The notes under the pieces are model-generated. The model ran no database searches, was not told the DNA's origin, and saw only the letters and a program-made list of their open reading frames with translations. Source: Zea mays (lineage: Eukaryota > Streptophyta > Magnoliopsida > Poales > Poaceae). Taken from it: a DNA stretch of 64,000 nucleotides. The stretch is from NCBI RefSeq assembly GCF_902167145.1, contig NC_050099.1:238030588-238094587 (forward strand), in the 5' to 3' direction. Shown here piece by piece: positions 21,641 through 32,886 of the stretch. Each line of letters opens with the position of its first letter. Position 1 is the stretch's first letter. The position numbers and the translations under genes were made by a program.

Positions 21641-24600
21641 TTAAGGGTAGAAGCGACGTAGCTGTTGGATGTTCCAAGCGTTGTCGTAGACCTCGCCTTG
21701 ACTGTTGGCCAGCTTGTACGTTCCGGGCTTCAGAACTTTGGCGATGACGAAGGGCCCCTCCCAGGGGGCGTGAGCTTGTGCCGCCCTCGGGCGTCTTGTC
21801 GCAGCCGAAGCACCAGGTCGCCCACCTGGAGGTCTCGGGACCGGACCCCTCGGGCGTGGTAGCGTCGCAGGGACTGCTGGTACCGCGCCGAGTGTAGTAA
21901 GGCCTTGTCCCGAGCCTCCTCCAGCTGGTCCAGCGAGTCTTCTCGGCTAGCTTGGTTGCTTTGATCGCTGTAGGCCCTCGTCCTTGGGGAGCCGTATTCC
22001 ATGTCTGTGGGCAAGACGGCCTCGGCCCCGTAGACTAGGAAGAACGGCGTGAAGCCCGTGGCTCGGCTCGGCGTTGTCCTCAGGCTCCAGACCACCGAGG
22101 GGAGTTCCTTCATCCATCGCTTGCCGAACTTGTTGAGGTCGTTGTAGATCCGAGGCTTGAGCCCTTATAGAATCATGCCGTTGGCACACTCTACTTGCCC
22201 ATTTGACATGGGATGAGCCACGACGACCCAGTCCACCCGGATGTGGTGATCCTCGCAGAAGTCCAAGAACTTTCTGCCGGTGAACTGGGTGCCGTTATCG
22301 GTGATGATGGAGTTCGGGACCCCGAAGCGATGGATGATGTTGGTGAAAAACGCCACCGCCTGCTCGGACCTGATGCTGTTCAGAGGTCGGACCTCGATCC
22401 ACTTGGAGAATTTGTCGATGGCGACCAGCAGGAGCGTGTAGCCCCTGGGTGCCTTCTGCAAGGGGCCAACGAGATCCAGACCCCACACAGCGAAAGGCCA
22501 GGTGATGGGTATCGTCTGCAGAGCCTGAGCAGGCAGGTGGGTCTGCCTCGCGTAGAATTGACACCCTTCACAGGTGCGGACAATTCTAGTGGCGTCGGCC
22601 ACCGCCGTCGGCCAGTAGAAGCCTTGTCGGAAAGCATTCCCGACAAGGGCTCGAGGCGCTGCGTGATGGCCGCAAGCCCCCGAGTGTATCTCTCGCAGGA
22701 GTTCCTGACCTTCGGCGGCGGAGATGCATCGCTGGAGGATGCCAGAGGGGCTGCGGTGGTAGAGCTCCTTCTCATCGCCCAGCAAGACGAACGACTTGGC
22801 GCGCCGCGCCACCCGCCGAGCCTCGGCTTGGTCGAGGGGTAGCTCTCCTTGGTGGAGATATTGCAGGTACGGGGTCTACCAGTTTCGATCAGGCGTGGCC
22901 CCGCTTCGCTCCTCCTCGACGCGCAGCGCCTCACCCTCGGGGGCCGAGGGTACCTCGGGCTGAACCGAGGGCGCCTCGGGCCGAGCTGAGGGTGCCTCGG
23001 GCTGTGCCGAGGGTACCTCGGGCTGGGCCGAGGGTACCTCGGACTGGGCCGAGGGTACCTTGGACTGGGCCGAGGGCGCCTCAGGCTCGAGCGTGTCGTC
23101 GATCTTGACGGAGGGTTGATGCAGATCCCGGGAGAAGACGTCCGGGGGAACCGTTGTTCGCCCCGAGGCTATTTTAGCCAGCTCGTCCGCAGTCTCGTTG
23201 TAGCGCCGAGCGATGTGGTTGAGCTCGAGCCCGTAGAACTTGTCCTCCAAGCGCCGAACCTCATCGCAGTAGGCCTCCATCTTCGGGTCGCGGCAGTGGG
23301 AGTTCTTCATGACTTGGTCGATGACGAGCTGCGAGTCACCGCGGGCGTCGAGGCGCCGGACCCCTAGCTCGATGGCGATCCGCAACCCGTTCACCAGAGC
23401 CTCGTACTCAGCCACATTGTTGGACGCCGGGAAATGGAGGCGTAGCGCATAGAGTAGGTGTTTCCCGAGGGGCGAGATGAAGAGCAGGCCTGCGCCGGCC
23501 CCCGTCTTCATCAACGACCCGTCAAAAAACATGGTCCAGAGCTCCGGTTGGATCGGAGCCGTCGGTAATTGGGTGTCGACCCATTCGGCCACAAAGTCCG
23601 CCAAAACCTGGGACTTGATGGCCTTCCGAGGGGCGAACGAGATTGTCTCGCCCATGATTTCCACTGCCCACTTTGCAATCCTACCCGAGGCCTCTCGGCA
23701 CTAGATGATCTCCCCCAGGGGGAAGGATGACACCACAGTTACCGGATGAGACTCGAAGTAGTGTCGCAACTTCCGCCGTGTCAGGATCACTGCATACAGC
23801 AGCTTCTGAACTTGTGGGTAGCAGATCTTGGTTTCGGACAGTTACTCACTGACGAAGTAAACTGGCCTCTGAACGGGCAATGCATGCCCCTCTTCTTGCC
23901 TCTCGACCACAATCGCGGCGCTAACCACCTGAGTGGTCGCGGCGACGTAGACCAAGAGGGCTTCTCCGGCAGCTGGAGGCACCAAGATATGCGCCTTTGT
24001 GAGGAGCGCCTTCAGGTTCCCGAGAGCTTCCTCGGCCTCAGGGGTCCAAGTGAAGCACTCGACCTTCCTTAAGAGACGGTACAGTGGTAGACCTCTTTCG
24101 CCGAGGCGTGAGATGAAGCGGCTCAGAGCCGCGAGACATCCCATAACCCTCTGTACGCCTTTCAAGTCCTTGATGGGCCCCATGCTGGTGATTGCTGCGA
24201 TCTTCTCCGGGTTGGCTTCGATGCCCCGCTCGGAGACGATGAACCCCAAGAGCATGCCTCGGGGCACCCCGAAGACACACTTCTCGGGATTGAGCTTGAC
24301 GCCTTTCGCCTTGAGACATCGGAATGTCACTCCAAGGTCGGAAAGGAGGTCGGAAGCTTTCCTCGTCTTGACTACGATGTCATCGACGTAGGCCTCGACC
24401 GTGTGGCCAATGTGTTCGCCGAACACATGGTTCATGCACCGCTGGTACGTCGCGCCCGCATTCCTCAAGTCGAACGACATGGTGACATAGCAGTACATGC
24501 CGAAGGGTGTGATGAAAGAAGTCGCGATCTGGTCGGACTCTTTCATCCTGATTTGATGATACCCTGAGTAGGCATCGAGGAAAGACAGGGTTTCGCACCC

Positions 24601-25419
24601 AGCAGTGGAATCCACGATTTGATCGATGCGAGGCAGAGGGTAGGGAACCTTCGGACATGCTTTGTTGAGACCTGTGTTGTCTACACACATCCGCCATTTC
24701 CCCCCTTTCTTTCTCACAAGCACAGGGTTGGCAAGCCATTCGGGGTGGAATACCTCTTTGATGAACCCTGCCGCCATTAGCTTGTGGATCTCCTCGCCTA
24801 TCGCTCTGCGCTTCTCCTCGTCGAATCGGCGCAGAGGCTGCTTGACGGGTCGGGCTCCGGCTCGAATATCCAGCGAGTGCTCGGCGACATCCCTCGGTAT
24901 GCCGGGCATGTCCGAGGGACTCCACGCGAAGACGTCGGCGTTCGCGCGGAGAAAGTCGACGAGCACTGCTTCCTATTTGGGATCGAGCCTGGAGCCGATC
25001 CGGATCTGCTTGGAGGCGTCGCCACTAGGGTCGAGGGGGACGGCCTTAACCATCTCCACTGGCTCGAAGTTGCCGGCGTGACGTTTCACGTCTGGCACCT
25101 CCTTAGAGAGGCTTTCCAGGTCGACGATGAGGGCCTCGGACTCGGCGAGGGCTTCGGCGTACTCCACGCACTCCACGTCGCATTCGAACGCGTCTTTGTA
25201 CGTGGGGCCGACGGTGATGACCCCGTTGGGGCCCGGCATCTTGAGCTTCAGGTAGGTGTAGTTGGGGACGGCCATGAACTTCGCGTAGCATGGTCTTCCC
25301 AGTACCGCGTGGTAGGTCCCTCGGAACCCGACCACCTCGAACGTCAGGGTCTCCCTTCGGAAGTTGGAGGGTGTTCCGAAGCAGACGGGAAGGTCGAGTT
25401 GTCCGAGGGGCTGGACGCG
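21641..25419 (-). pseudogene. pol: Huck-like pol: protease end, reverse transcriptase, RNase H, integrase
   Basis: Follows in frame from the part at 32887-35687. Domains: protease C-terminus (HAVLGRPCYAKF), reverse transcriptase (SFLDAYSGYHQI, catalytic YVDDIVVKT near 24390), RNase H (FFDGS, NNVAEYEAL, DSQLVIDQV), a heptapeptide-repeat linker, integrase zinc-binding region (CEGCQFYA), catalytic core (WGLDLVGPL, ITDNGTQF, NGQVECANG) and a C-terminal VYGAEAVLP region. In-frame stops lie at 24973, 23842, 23701, 22876 and 22165. A one-base shift near 21770 separates the last 40 codons, which end NIQQLRRFYP at 21641. With so many lesions this copy cannot make enzymes. Confidence 0.92.
22939..23079 (-). 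repeat. 21-bp repeat coding for heptapeptides in Huck pol
   Basis: Six full units and a partial one, each coding for a variant of VPSAQPE (APSAQSK, VPSAQSE, APSARPE, APSVQPE). They form a Pro/Ser/Glu-rich, probably unstructured linker between RNase H and integrase. Copy number can change by slippage without breaking the frame. Confidence 0.88.
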
Positions 25420-26088
25420 TGTTGGGGACATGTTCTCAAATGCTATGAGTTAAGAACAAGGCAACACAGAAAATGTTAATCGGTAAAGCCCTTCGTCGTT
25501 CGAAGCATTATTTCCCTTAGGATATAATGATTTTTGGACGAAGGTTATGAAGGACGTACCTTCATAAACACAACATACGATGACAAAGAATGAATCATAA
25601 GGAATATGAAGGATAACATAGACAATTATATATTATTATCAACTTATTTTTGCATTATTATTATGAAGAAACAGAAATGACATCGAATTACAAATGTACC
25701 TTCAACTTGGAAGGAGATGAAAGTACAGGTGTGACGCAAAAGCAAATGCCAAATCAGCGTGAACAGTACGGGGGTACTGTTCACCTATTTATAGACACGG
25801 GACACAGCTCATACAAAATTACATTCATGCCCTTTACATTTGGTAATGATTCTATAGTAATCCACCGAGGTCTGAATAGCCTTTTCATCTTTAAGTCGGT
25901 TTCATTTTCTGCTACCGCGCCGAAGCTTTCCCGCTCACATCTTCGGCGCTGCATCAACCTTCGTAATATCTTGGGCTTCTCCTACTGTGATATCGAGTCG
26001 AGTCCGAAGATACCTGTTCACATATTATGCTCCAGAAATACTGTTAAATCCTGTTTTTAGGACCTTCGTCAGCCGAAGGCCCCCAACA
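25420..26088 (-). repeat. 3' LTR of zeon-like element, 669 bp
   Basis: It has a TATA box (minus-strand TATAAATA, 25786-25793) and, directly downstream, the 26-bp palindrome at 25759-25784. It includes the 257-bp block (25444-25700) that is missing in Z1. Confidence 0.92.
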
Positions 26089-26244
26089 GTAGCCCCTCGC
26101 AATATTAATTTGTTTAAAATAATAAATTTAGATTGCGACATGGACGAAGGCTTTAAGTCGAAGGTCCGAAAAAACACCTTCCCTTTGCTAGAATAGCAAC
26201 ATTCACTGACAGGCAGGGTCTTTCAATTTTCGACGCACTGGGCG

Positions 26245-26252
26245 TATAAATA
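26245..26252 (+). promoter_or_regulatory. TATA box of zeon antisense gene
   Basis: TATAAATA, 144 bp upstream of the ATG at 26396 and 157 bp inside the element from the LTR edge. The rest of 26089-26395 is polypurine tract, then AT-rich leader without ORFs. The box and its distance are the same in Z1. It implies an internal promoter firing against the element's own transcription. Confidence 0.7.
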
Positions 26253-26395
26253 AGATCATACCGCAAGCTCATTTGGCACGCTCTCTTGCCATCTGCTCCT
26301 GCTCACTCAATTTTTAGCTCTTGCGCACCAAGATTTGCTTAGCTTTTAAGTTTTGAAGCTTTGGCATCAAAAACAGTTTTTTAGTGTTTCCGAAG

Positions 26396-29300
26396 ATGTC
26401 TGAAGATAAGAAGGCTGCTGCCGAGATGAAGCTAAGTCTCGATGAAGAGAAGAATCTGGGGTTTCTTATAGCAATGTCGAAGACCAATACAGAAAAAATC
26501 ACCAAAGAGATTTTAGAAGGTTTGTTTGAAGATACTGGTGACAGCGACAGTTATGATGTGGATAGTGGTGGTGAAGACTCCGAAGATCGCCCTTGGCGAC
26601 CAAGCCATGCGGTTTTCGGCAAATCAAGTATCAAAGAAAATCATCTTGTCAACATGAGAGGAAGGTATTTCTGGGACTTGTCCGTTGTTAGGGCCGACGA
26701 AGGAGAAAAGACTTGTCCGAACCCTGAAGAAAATGAAGTCGTAGTGTACCGAAGCTTTTTGAAAGCTGGACTTAGATTTCCCCTGAGCAACTTTGTCGTA
26801 GAGGTGCTGAAAATATTCGAAGTGTATCTTCACCAACTTACCCCCGAAGCAATCATAAGGCTGAATATCTTCGTGTGGGCCGTGAGAAGCCAAGGTCTGG
26901 AGCCTGATGCGAAAAGTTTCTGCAATATACACGAATTATCATACGAGACAAAACCTTGGGGTAAGGAACAGTATCACAATAATTTTGGCTGCTACAGTTT
27001 CGTTTCTCGGTCTGGGTCAAGCTGTCCCGTGCCAACCTTTCGGAAGAGATGGCCCGGCGATTGGATGACAGAATGGTTTTATGTGAAGAATGACCTGACA
27101 GTACGGGAAGATATCAAAGGTATAATTATGCGCCCTATTTGGCAAAGCTTCGGCCTGCGGAGGCCGAAGGTTGAAATGAATGAAGCTGCCGAAGAATGCC
27201 AGAGAGCCTTCGGTGTTATTTGTTCTTTTATTGGAACGAGAGATTTGGTACAAGAGCATATTGCCTTCAGAGTATGGCCGCTCGCGGAGAAATGGGAAAT
27301 GCCACAAGAAACCATAAAGGAGGCCGACGAAGGTGGACTTATCAGGCTGAAGTATACTTTCAAGTTCGGAGATAAATTTGTTGAGCCAGATGATGACTGG
27401 CTAAAAAGCATTGAAAATTTAAGTGATGAACTGCTTGGGGCTTACTTGAAGGCCAAAGATACTGCACTGTCAGCAGCCTTCGGAGGCCGAAAAAAGAAAA
27501 GACTGAACCGAGTGTTTGACGCAATCGGGTTCGTCTACCCTGACTATCGCTATCCCATTCGAGGGCAGAAAAGAAAAAGCACAACCTCTGCGAAAGAAGA
27601 AGCTGCAAGTGCTCCTAGTGAGCCAGCACCGAAAAGAAAAAGGATAAAAGTCCTCACACATCGGCCACGCTATATTGAACCAGCCTCGGTGCCTGAGTTC
27701 ACCGGAGAGACCTCTTCGGCCACCGAAGCTGAAAAGCCAACCAAGCCAACCTTGCTGCCAGAAGTCGCAGAAATGGCCGAAGCGCCAACAAGAATAGAAT
27801 TGGAAGAACCAGAGATTTTGTTACCAGCAACCAAAGAGATGGACGAAGTGCCATCGACAGAAAAAATGGAAGACGTAAAGGGATCAACCGAGGGATCAAA
27901 AATATCAGAAGCTTTAAGTCCTTCAGCAAATGTTGAGACAATAAAAAACCAAAAGGGGCCAGCGGTGACTCCGAAAAGAAAGAGGATGGTCAATGTGTTA
28001 GATGTTTTGGAAACAATTAAGTCCTCAAGCACAACTCCGAAGAAGACTGTTGCAATTTCCGAAACAAAAACTGAAATTTCTGATACTAAGGCTCCAGAGC
28101 CAGAAACTAAAGCTGAAGCTGGGCCCTCAGAGCCTACAAAGGTAAAATCCTTGGAAACCGAGGAAGAAAAAATAACGGAGCCAATTCTTGTTGAAGAAAT
28201 CAGTGTTGTTGCCCCCGAAGCATCCCCCAAAGTCCTTGATTATATTGTTCGTCATGCTTCGGGGAAAAAATTATTAGAAAAAGAGAAGCAAGAGGCCCAG
28301 CTCTACGCCCAAAAACTGAAGTATCCAAAGGGGGCGTTAATATTCAACGGCAGTGGAGAAGAAGACTTTTTGTATTGTCTCCCTGACAGCAAGGAGATTT
28401 CTGTCTGTCGGGAGATAAGCAAGAGCTTCGGATTCCCAACACTAGAAGACGGGCTCTCGGTGTTGTCGAAAAACGAACTGGCCGACAGCCTGGCATACAA
28501 TAGCCTAAAGGTGCAAAAAATGAGATCTTTGTATTGTATTTTTTTTGTTGAGACCAAAATTTTTCGTTTGCTTAAATCTATTGACGTAAACACATTTTTC
28601 TTTGCAGGGCCTTATACTTAGCAATGCCCTCAGGGCCCAAAAAGATGCCGAAGACGAAGGGTGCGCTATAGCCCTGAGCAACCTTCGTTCCGAAGTAATT
28701 GAACTGAGGAACGAAGGTCTCGAAAAAGATAAAATATTACATTCATTGATAAATAAAATAAAAGAAGACGAAGCCGTTTTTAAAGGTCAAGCTGAGGCTC
28801 AGAAGCGTGAAATTGAAGATCTTCGAAAACAACTGGCCAGAGCCAAAGAGGAACGCATACTTGAAGAAACGAGGCGAGAACTTAGCGACCAATGGGCAAA
28901 TCATTTAGAGGGAATTGTTGAAGAGCTTCGTTCGTCCAGGAAAAGATGCTATAACAAATCTATGGAGTGTGTTAAGAAGTTGAAAGCTAGCTTCGCCAGC
29001 GTCGGCGCATTCTCGAGCGAAGAAAATTTTACAAGAGGCAATCCCGAAGGTCCCATCGAATGGATTAATCATGAAGTTGAGGCCTTCGAGGAAATTTTAA
29101 ATAGCCGCGGAGACATATGTGCTTTCTCGGGTGCCAGGGGGATTGCCACCATTTTGGAGAAAAAGGGCTGCGAGCATGTAAAGATTTTAGCGCAATCCGA
29201 AGTTACCTTGTCCTTCGAAGATGCGAGAGATCCTTCAGCCGAGGCTAGCATGGCTGGTGGAAAATTTTTCACCGATATCTGGGATAATGGCGGTCGAGAA

Positions 29301-29630
29301 ATGGCTCGAGAAATTATCCAAAAAAGCGAGAAAGGTATTCACGATGCTAGAGAAGTGGCTGAGGCTGCTGAGAAGAGCGCAGAGCCCGAAGGGCAACTAG
29401 GTATTAACTAATGGTTTTTATTGTGTTGTAATTTTTGGTTTTAAACTTCGTTCGCAATTTTTAATAGCAATGTAGCCGTATCCTGTCCTCCTTCAGATCC
29501 TACTAAAGCGTCTCCGGGCCCTCACCCGAAAGGAGACGACGAAATTAAAAAGATGGCTGAAGCTATCATGGATGAAGTTGTTAATCGGCTCCTGAATGAG
29601 GCTGCAGAAGTTGTTCTGAGAGAAGATTAA
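26396..29630 (+). CDS. Three-exon antisense gene of zeon-like element
   Basis: Exons 26396-28510, 28608-29400 and 29476-29630; introns of 97 bp (GTGCAA...TTTGCAG) and 75 bp (GTATTA...TGTAG). Removing them gives one continuous frame of 1020 codons ending in TAA, because the intron phases (0, then 1) both fit. Exon 1 codes for a region resembling the 'putative gypsy type transposon' family (FPLSNFVVEVLKIF, HQLTPEAIIRL, about residues 125-190), then a Lys/Glu/Pro/Thr-rich stretch (about 390-600). Exon 2 is mostly heptad-like, coiled-coil sequence; exon 3 ends AAEVVLRED. I started at 26396 because it is the first ATG after the TATA box. Function is unknown; extra antisense ORFs are known in Tat-lineage elements. 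The intron model is inferred from sequence only. Confidence 0.78.
28511..28607 (+). other. Predicted intron 1 of antisense gene
   Basis: Donor AAAG|GTGCAA, acceptor ATTTTTCTTTGCAG|GG, AT-rich between, 97 bp. Removing it joins codon AAG to GGC in frame; reading through meets a stop at 28619-28621. Confidence 0.72.
29401..29475 (+). other. Predicted intron 2 of antisense gene
   Basis: Donor CTAG|GTATTA and acceptor AATGTAG|CC, 75 bp. Reading through stops at 29409-29411. The alternative AG at 29467 would be out of frame, the one at 29475 is in frame. Exon 3 then stays open for 51 codons to a TAA at 29628. Confidence 0.65.
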
Positions 29631-30756
29631 GTACTATTGTAAAAACTTCTGAAATGTAACATGTGTGACATCTTGTAGCCCTGAATGTAATATACCTGTT
29701 TTTATTGTTCAATTCTTTACGATGCATGAAATTTTACATACATACCGTTTTTGAGTCTTTGACGAAAAAACACCTTCCCTTCTTTTCATGCTTCGTGAAG
29801 AAAAATTTTCATTTGTCACAACAATATCCATAGTGTTCTGATGAATAATATCCAAGCTTCGTGAAGATATTTTCCGAAGATACACTTCCGAAGATCAATA
29901 GTGTATCTCCTTGCGACTTAGCATGATTTTCCCCTTTTTCAAAACATTCTTCTGAAGATCGATATTGTGTCCCCTTCTTGTGCCATATGCAGCATGATGT
30001 ATGATGCTTATGCTATGCGAAATGATGTGATGATGTTATGTTATGTAAGATGGTGTTTATTCCGAAGATACACACACATTCCTGCGATAAAACACATAAT
30101 CTTTTTGAATCGCCGTTGTCTTTTTGCTATAAGCCTCCCTTAGGAGCTTCTTCGCCTTTTACTTCAGCGGAATCAGCGTTTATTTTTCGCTGTAAGCCTC
30201 CCTTAGGAGCTTCTTCGCCTTTTACTTTCAGCGGTATTCGCGTTGACTTTTCGCGCTTCGCCTTTTACTTTAGGCGGTATTAGCGTTGACTTTTCGCTGT
30301 AAGCTCTGCATTCCCTTTGGAACGACTTTGGAGCAGAAAACTTACACTGCGCTCCCTTTGGAACGACTTTTTGTGACTTCAGCAAACTTACTCTGCGTTC
30401 CTTAGAACGACTTTTTGTTGCTTCGAAATTTTTTTTGATAATTCGAAGGTCCTCCTTGTTATCGCAAATCTTTTAAGCTTCAACGATTTAAGCCTGTGAA
30501 GAAAATATATTTCCCTTGTGGCAAACAACGAAACTATTACATGGAATTTGAAAAATGTCCTTTATTACACAGAAAATAAAACTGAATGAAAAAGACTACT
30601 ATCAAGGTAGGATATTTGTCAATAGATGTGCTTCGACTCTGGCACAGTGCTGTTGACTGTGCGAGCTTCGGACTGTTCTCTGAAGTCCCTTTGGTGTGGA
30701 GCATATTGGCTCCCTTCTGGCTGTTGGCCTTGTTGCAGCGGTGGTGGAGGCGGAGG
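29631..30756. other. Zeon interior between convergent genes
   Basis: No protein is seen. The first part (to about 29720) looks like the 3' end of the antisense transcript, AT-rich with TGTAATATA near 29687. The middle has repeated words of AAGCTTCGTGAAGA type around 29790-29880. Between 30126 and 30420 it holds imperfect short repeats described separately. The end runs up to the gag stop. Confidence 0.55.
30126..30420. repeat. Imperfect short repeats in zeon interior
   Basis: Repeated words: AAGCCTCCCTTAGGAGCTTC (two copies, about 30130 and 30193), TTCGCCTTTTACTT followed by CAGCGGTATT or AGGCGGTATT (three), GCGTTGACTTTTCGC (two) and CCCTTTGGAACGACTTT (two, with a third relic). They form a ladder of about 50-65 bp units, degraded by substitutions. 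Confidence 0.75.
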
Positions 30757-32136
30757 CTATTGCCAGGAAGCTTGAGGTTGACTCGCCGAAGCAACAGAAA
30801 CTGCAGGGTGGTTGCCTACATATTCTGGGATGTAAGGCGAATGATACGAAGCAGTGTGCATGACCTGCTTCGGCTGAGCCTGTTGTGCCGCAGCTTCGGC
30901 TATTTCCTTTTGCTTCTGGATGGTAACATGGCACATCCTGGTGGTATGGCCCTTGTTCTCACCACAGAACAAGCAAAAAATTCTTCTTGGTTGATCTCCA
31001 AATCTTCCGCCGAAGCCCCTGGCGCCTCTGCCTCTTGGAGCTGGTGGTCGGAAGGAGCCTTGCTGTTGCCCCGAAGCCTGTGAGGAGCACTGTGGCCTTT
31101 GCTGCTGGCTCCCCCTATCATCATTTTGAGTAGAGTTATGGATTGACCTAACGTGCCTCGGATAGAATCTTCCTCCGAAGCCCCTGGTCATTTCAGAAAA
31201 CCTGAAAGCATCCTCCCTTCTTTGACGAAAATCATTATCGGCCCGAATATACTCGTCCATCTTCTGGAGCAGCTTCTCCAAAGTTTGAGGAGGCTTCCTA
31301 GCGAAGTACTAAGCTGAAGGTCCTGGCCGAAGCCCCTTGATCATGGCCTCAATGACAATTTCGTTGGGCACTGTTGGTGCCTGTGCCCTCAAACGCAAGA
31401 ACCTCCGGACGTACGCCTAAAGGTATTCTTCGTGATCCTGGGTGCACTGGAATAGAGCTTGAGCAGTGACCGGCTTCGTCTGAAACCCTTGGAAGCTGGT
31501 TAACAACAAGTCCTTCAGCTTTTGCCATGAAGTGATTGTTCCTGGTCGAAGGGAGGAATACCAGGTTTGAGCAACACTCCTGACAGCCATAACAAAAGAT
31601 TTGGCCATGACTGCAGCATTGCCACCATACGAAGATACTGTTGCTTCGTAGCTCATCAAAAACTGCTTCGAGTCTGAGTGGCCATCGAATATGGGAAGCT
31701 GAGGCGGCTTGTAGGACGGAGGCCAAGGTGTAGCCTGCAGCTCAGCGGACAGAGGAGAAGCATCATCAAAAACAAAATTCCCATGATGGAAATTGTCATA
31801 CCAGTCATCTTCATTGAGGAAACCCTCCTGATGAAGGTCTTGGTGCTGAGGCCTTCGGTGTTGCTCATCCTGAGTAAGATGACGAACTTCTTCAGAGGCT
31901 TCGTCTATCTGCCTTTGCAGTTCAGCTAGCCTGGCCATCTTTTCCTTCTTCCTCTGCACCTGTTGATGAAGCATCTCCATGTCTCTGATTTCTTGGTCTA
32001 TCTCATCCTCTGGCGGTGTCGGGCTAACAGCCTTCCTTTTCTGACTTCGGGCCTCCCGAAGGGAGACAGTCTCCTGATTGTGGTCCAGCGGTTGCAGAGC
32101 TGCAGCCCCAGTTGCCGAAGCTTTCTTCGGCGCCAT
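30757..32136 (-). pseudogene. gag: Zeon-like gag with two in-frame stops
   Basis: Starts MAPKKASATG at 32136, 64 bp after the primer binding site. It has a coiled-coil N-terminal part, the retrotransposon gag domain (WYSSLRPGTITSWQKLKDLL), then a basic RGRGARGFGGR stretch and a zinc knuckle CLFCGENKGHTTRMC (spacing C-x2-C-x5-H-x4-C) near 30960. TAG codons at 31417-31419 and 31309-31311 interrupt the frame, which otherwise continues to 30757. No protease or polymerase follows. Gag normally forms the particle and packages the RNA; this copy would make only the N-terminal half. Confidence 0.88.
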
Positions 32137-32199
32137 AGCGAAGGTTTATGATCGCTGAAGGTGTTCAAAGACTCAAAGAGTGGAAGTGAGTTCACCGGA

Positions 32200-32211
32200 G
32201 GTGGGCGCCAA
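32200..32211 (-). other. Primer binding site of zeon-like element
   Basis: The minus strand reads TTGGCGCCCACC directly after the 5' LTR. TGGCGCC-type sites are usual for this Gypsy lineage and fix the sense orientation as minus. Confidence 0.8.
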
Positions 32212-32881
32212 TGTTGGGGACTTGTTCTCAAATGCTATGAGTTAAGAACAAGGCAACACAGAAAATGTTAATCGGTAAAGCCCTTCGTCCTTCGAAGCAT
32301 TATTTCCCTTAGGATATAATGATTTTTGGACGAAGGTTATGAAGGACGTACCTTCATAAACACAGCATACGATGACAAAGAATGAATCACAAGGAATATG
32401 AAGGATAACATAGACAATTATATATTATTATCAACTTATTTTTGCATTATTATTATGAAGAAACAGAAATGACATCGAATTACAAATGTACCTTCAACTT
32501 GGAAGGAGATGAAAGTACAGGTGTGACGCAAAAGCAAATGCCAAATCAGCGTGAACAGTACGGGGGTACTGTTCACCTATTTATAGACACGGGACACAGC
32601 TCATACAAAATTACATTCATGCCCTTTACATTTGGTAATGATTCTATAGTAATCCACCGAGGTCTGAATAGCCTTTTCATCTTTAAGTCGGTTTCATTTT
32701 CTGCTACCGCGCCGAAGCTTTCCCGCTCACATCTTCGGCGCTGCATCAACCTTCGTAATATCTTGGGCTTCTCCTACTGTGATATCGAGTCGAGTCCGAA
32801 GATACCTGTTCACATATTATGCTCCAGAAATACTGTTAAATCCTGTTTTTGAGGACCTTCGCAAGCCGAAGGCCCCCAACA
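32212..32881 (-). repeat. 5' LTR of zeon-like element, 670 bp
   Basis: TATA box at 32578-32585 (minus-strand TATAAATA), followed downstream by the palindrome at 32551-32576. Transcription for gag would start close to the palindrome. Confidence 0.92.
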
Positions 32882-32886
32882 ACGCG

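Larger units (their letters stand above)
25420..32881 (-). mobile_element. Zeon-like (cinful-zeon group) Gypsy retrotransposon, complete, gag only
   Basis: 7462 bp with LTRs of 669 bp (25420-26088) and 670 bp (32212-32881), TGTTGGGG...CCCCAACA, flanked by ACGCG at 25415-25419 and 32882-32886. The sense strand is minus: primer binding site at 32200-32211, gag at 32136-30757, polypurine tract at 26089-26103. There is no pol, so movement would need enzymes from another element; length and LTR size agree with Zeon. On the plus strand it carries a separate three-exon gene. By eye the two LTRs differ at about six or seven positions. It sits in the protease region of the Huck-like element. Confidence 0.92.
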
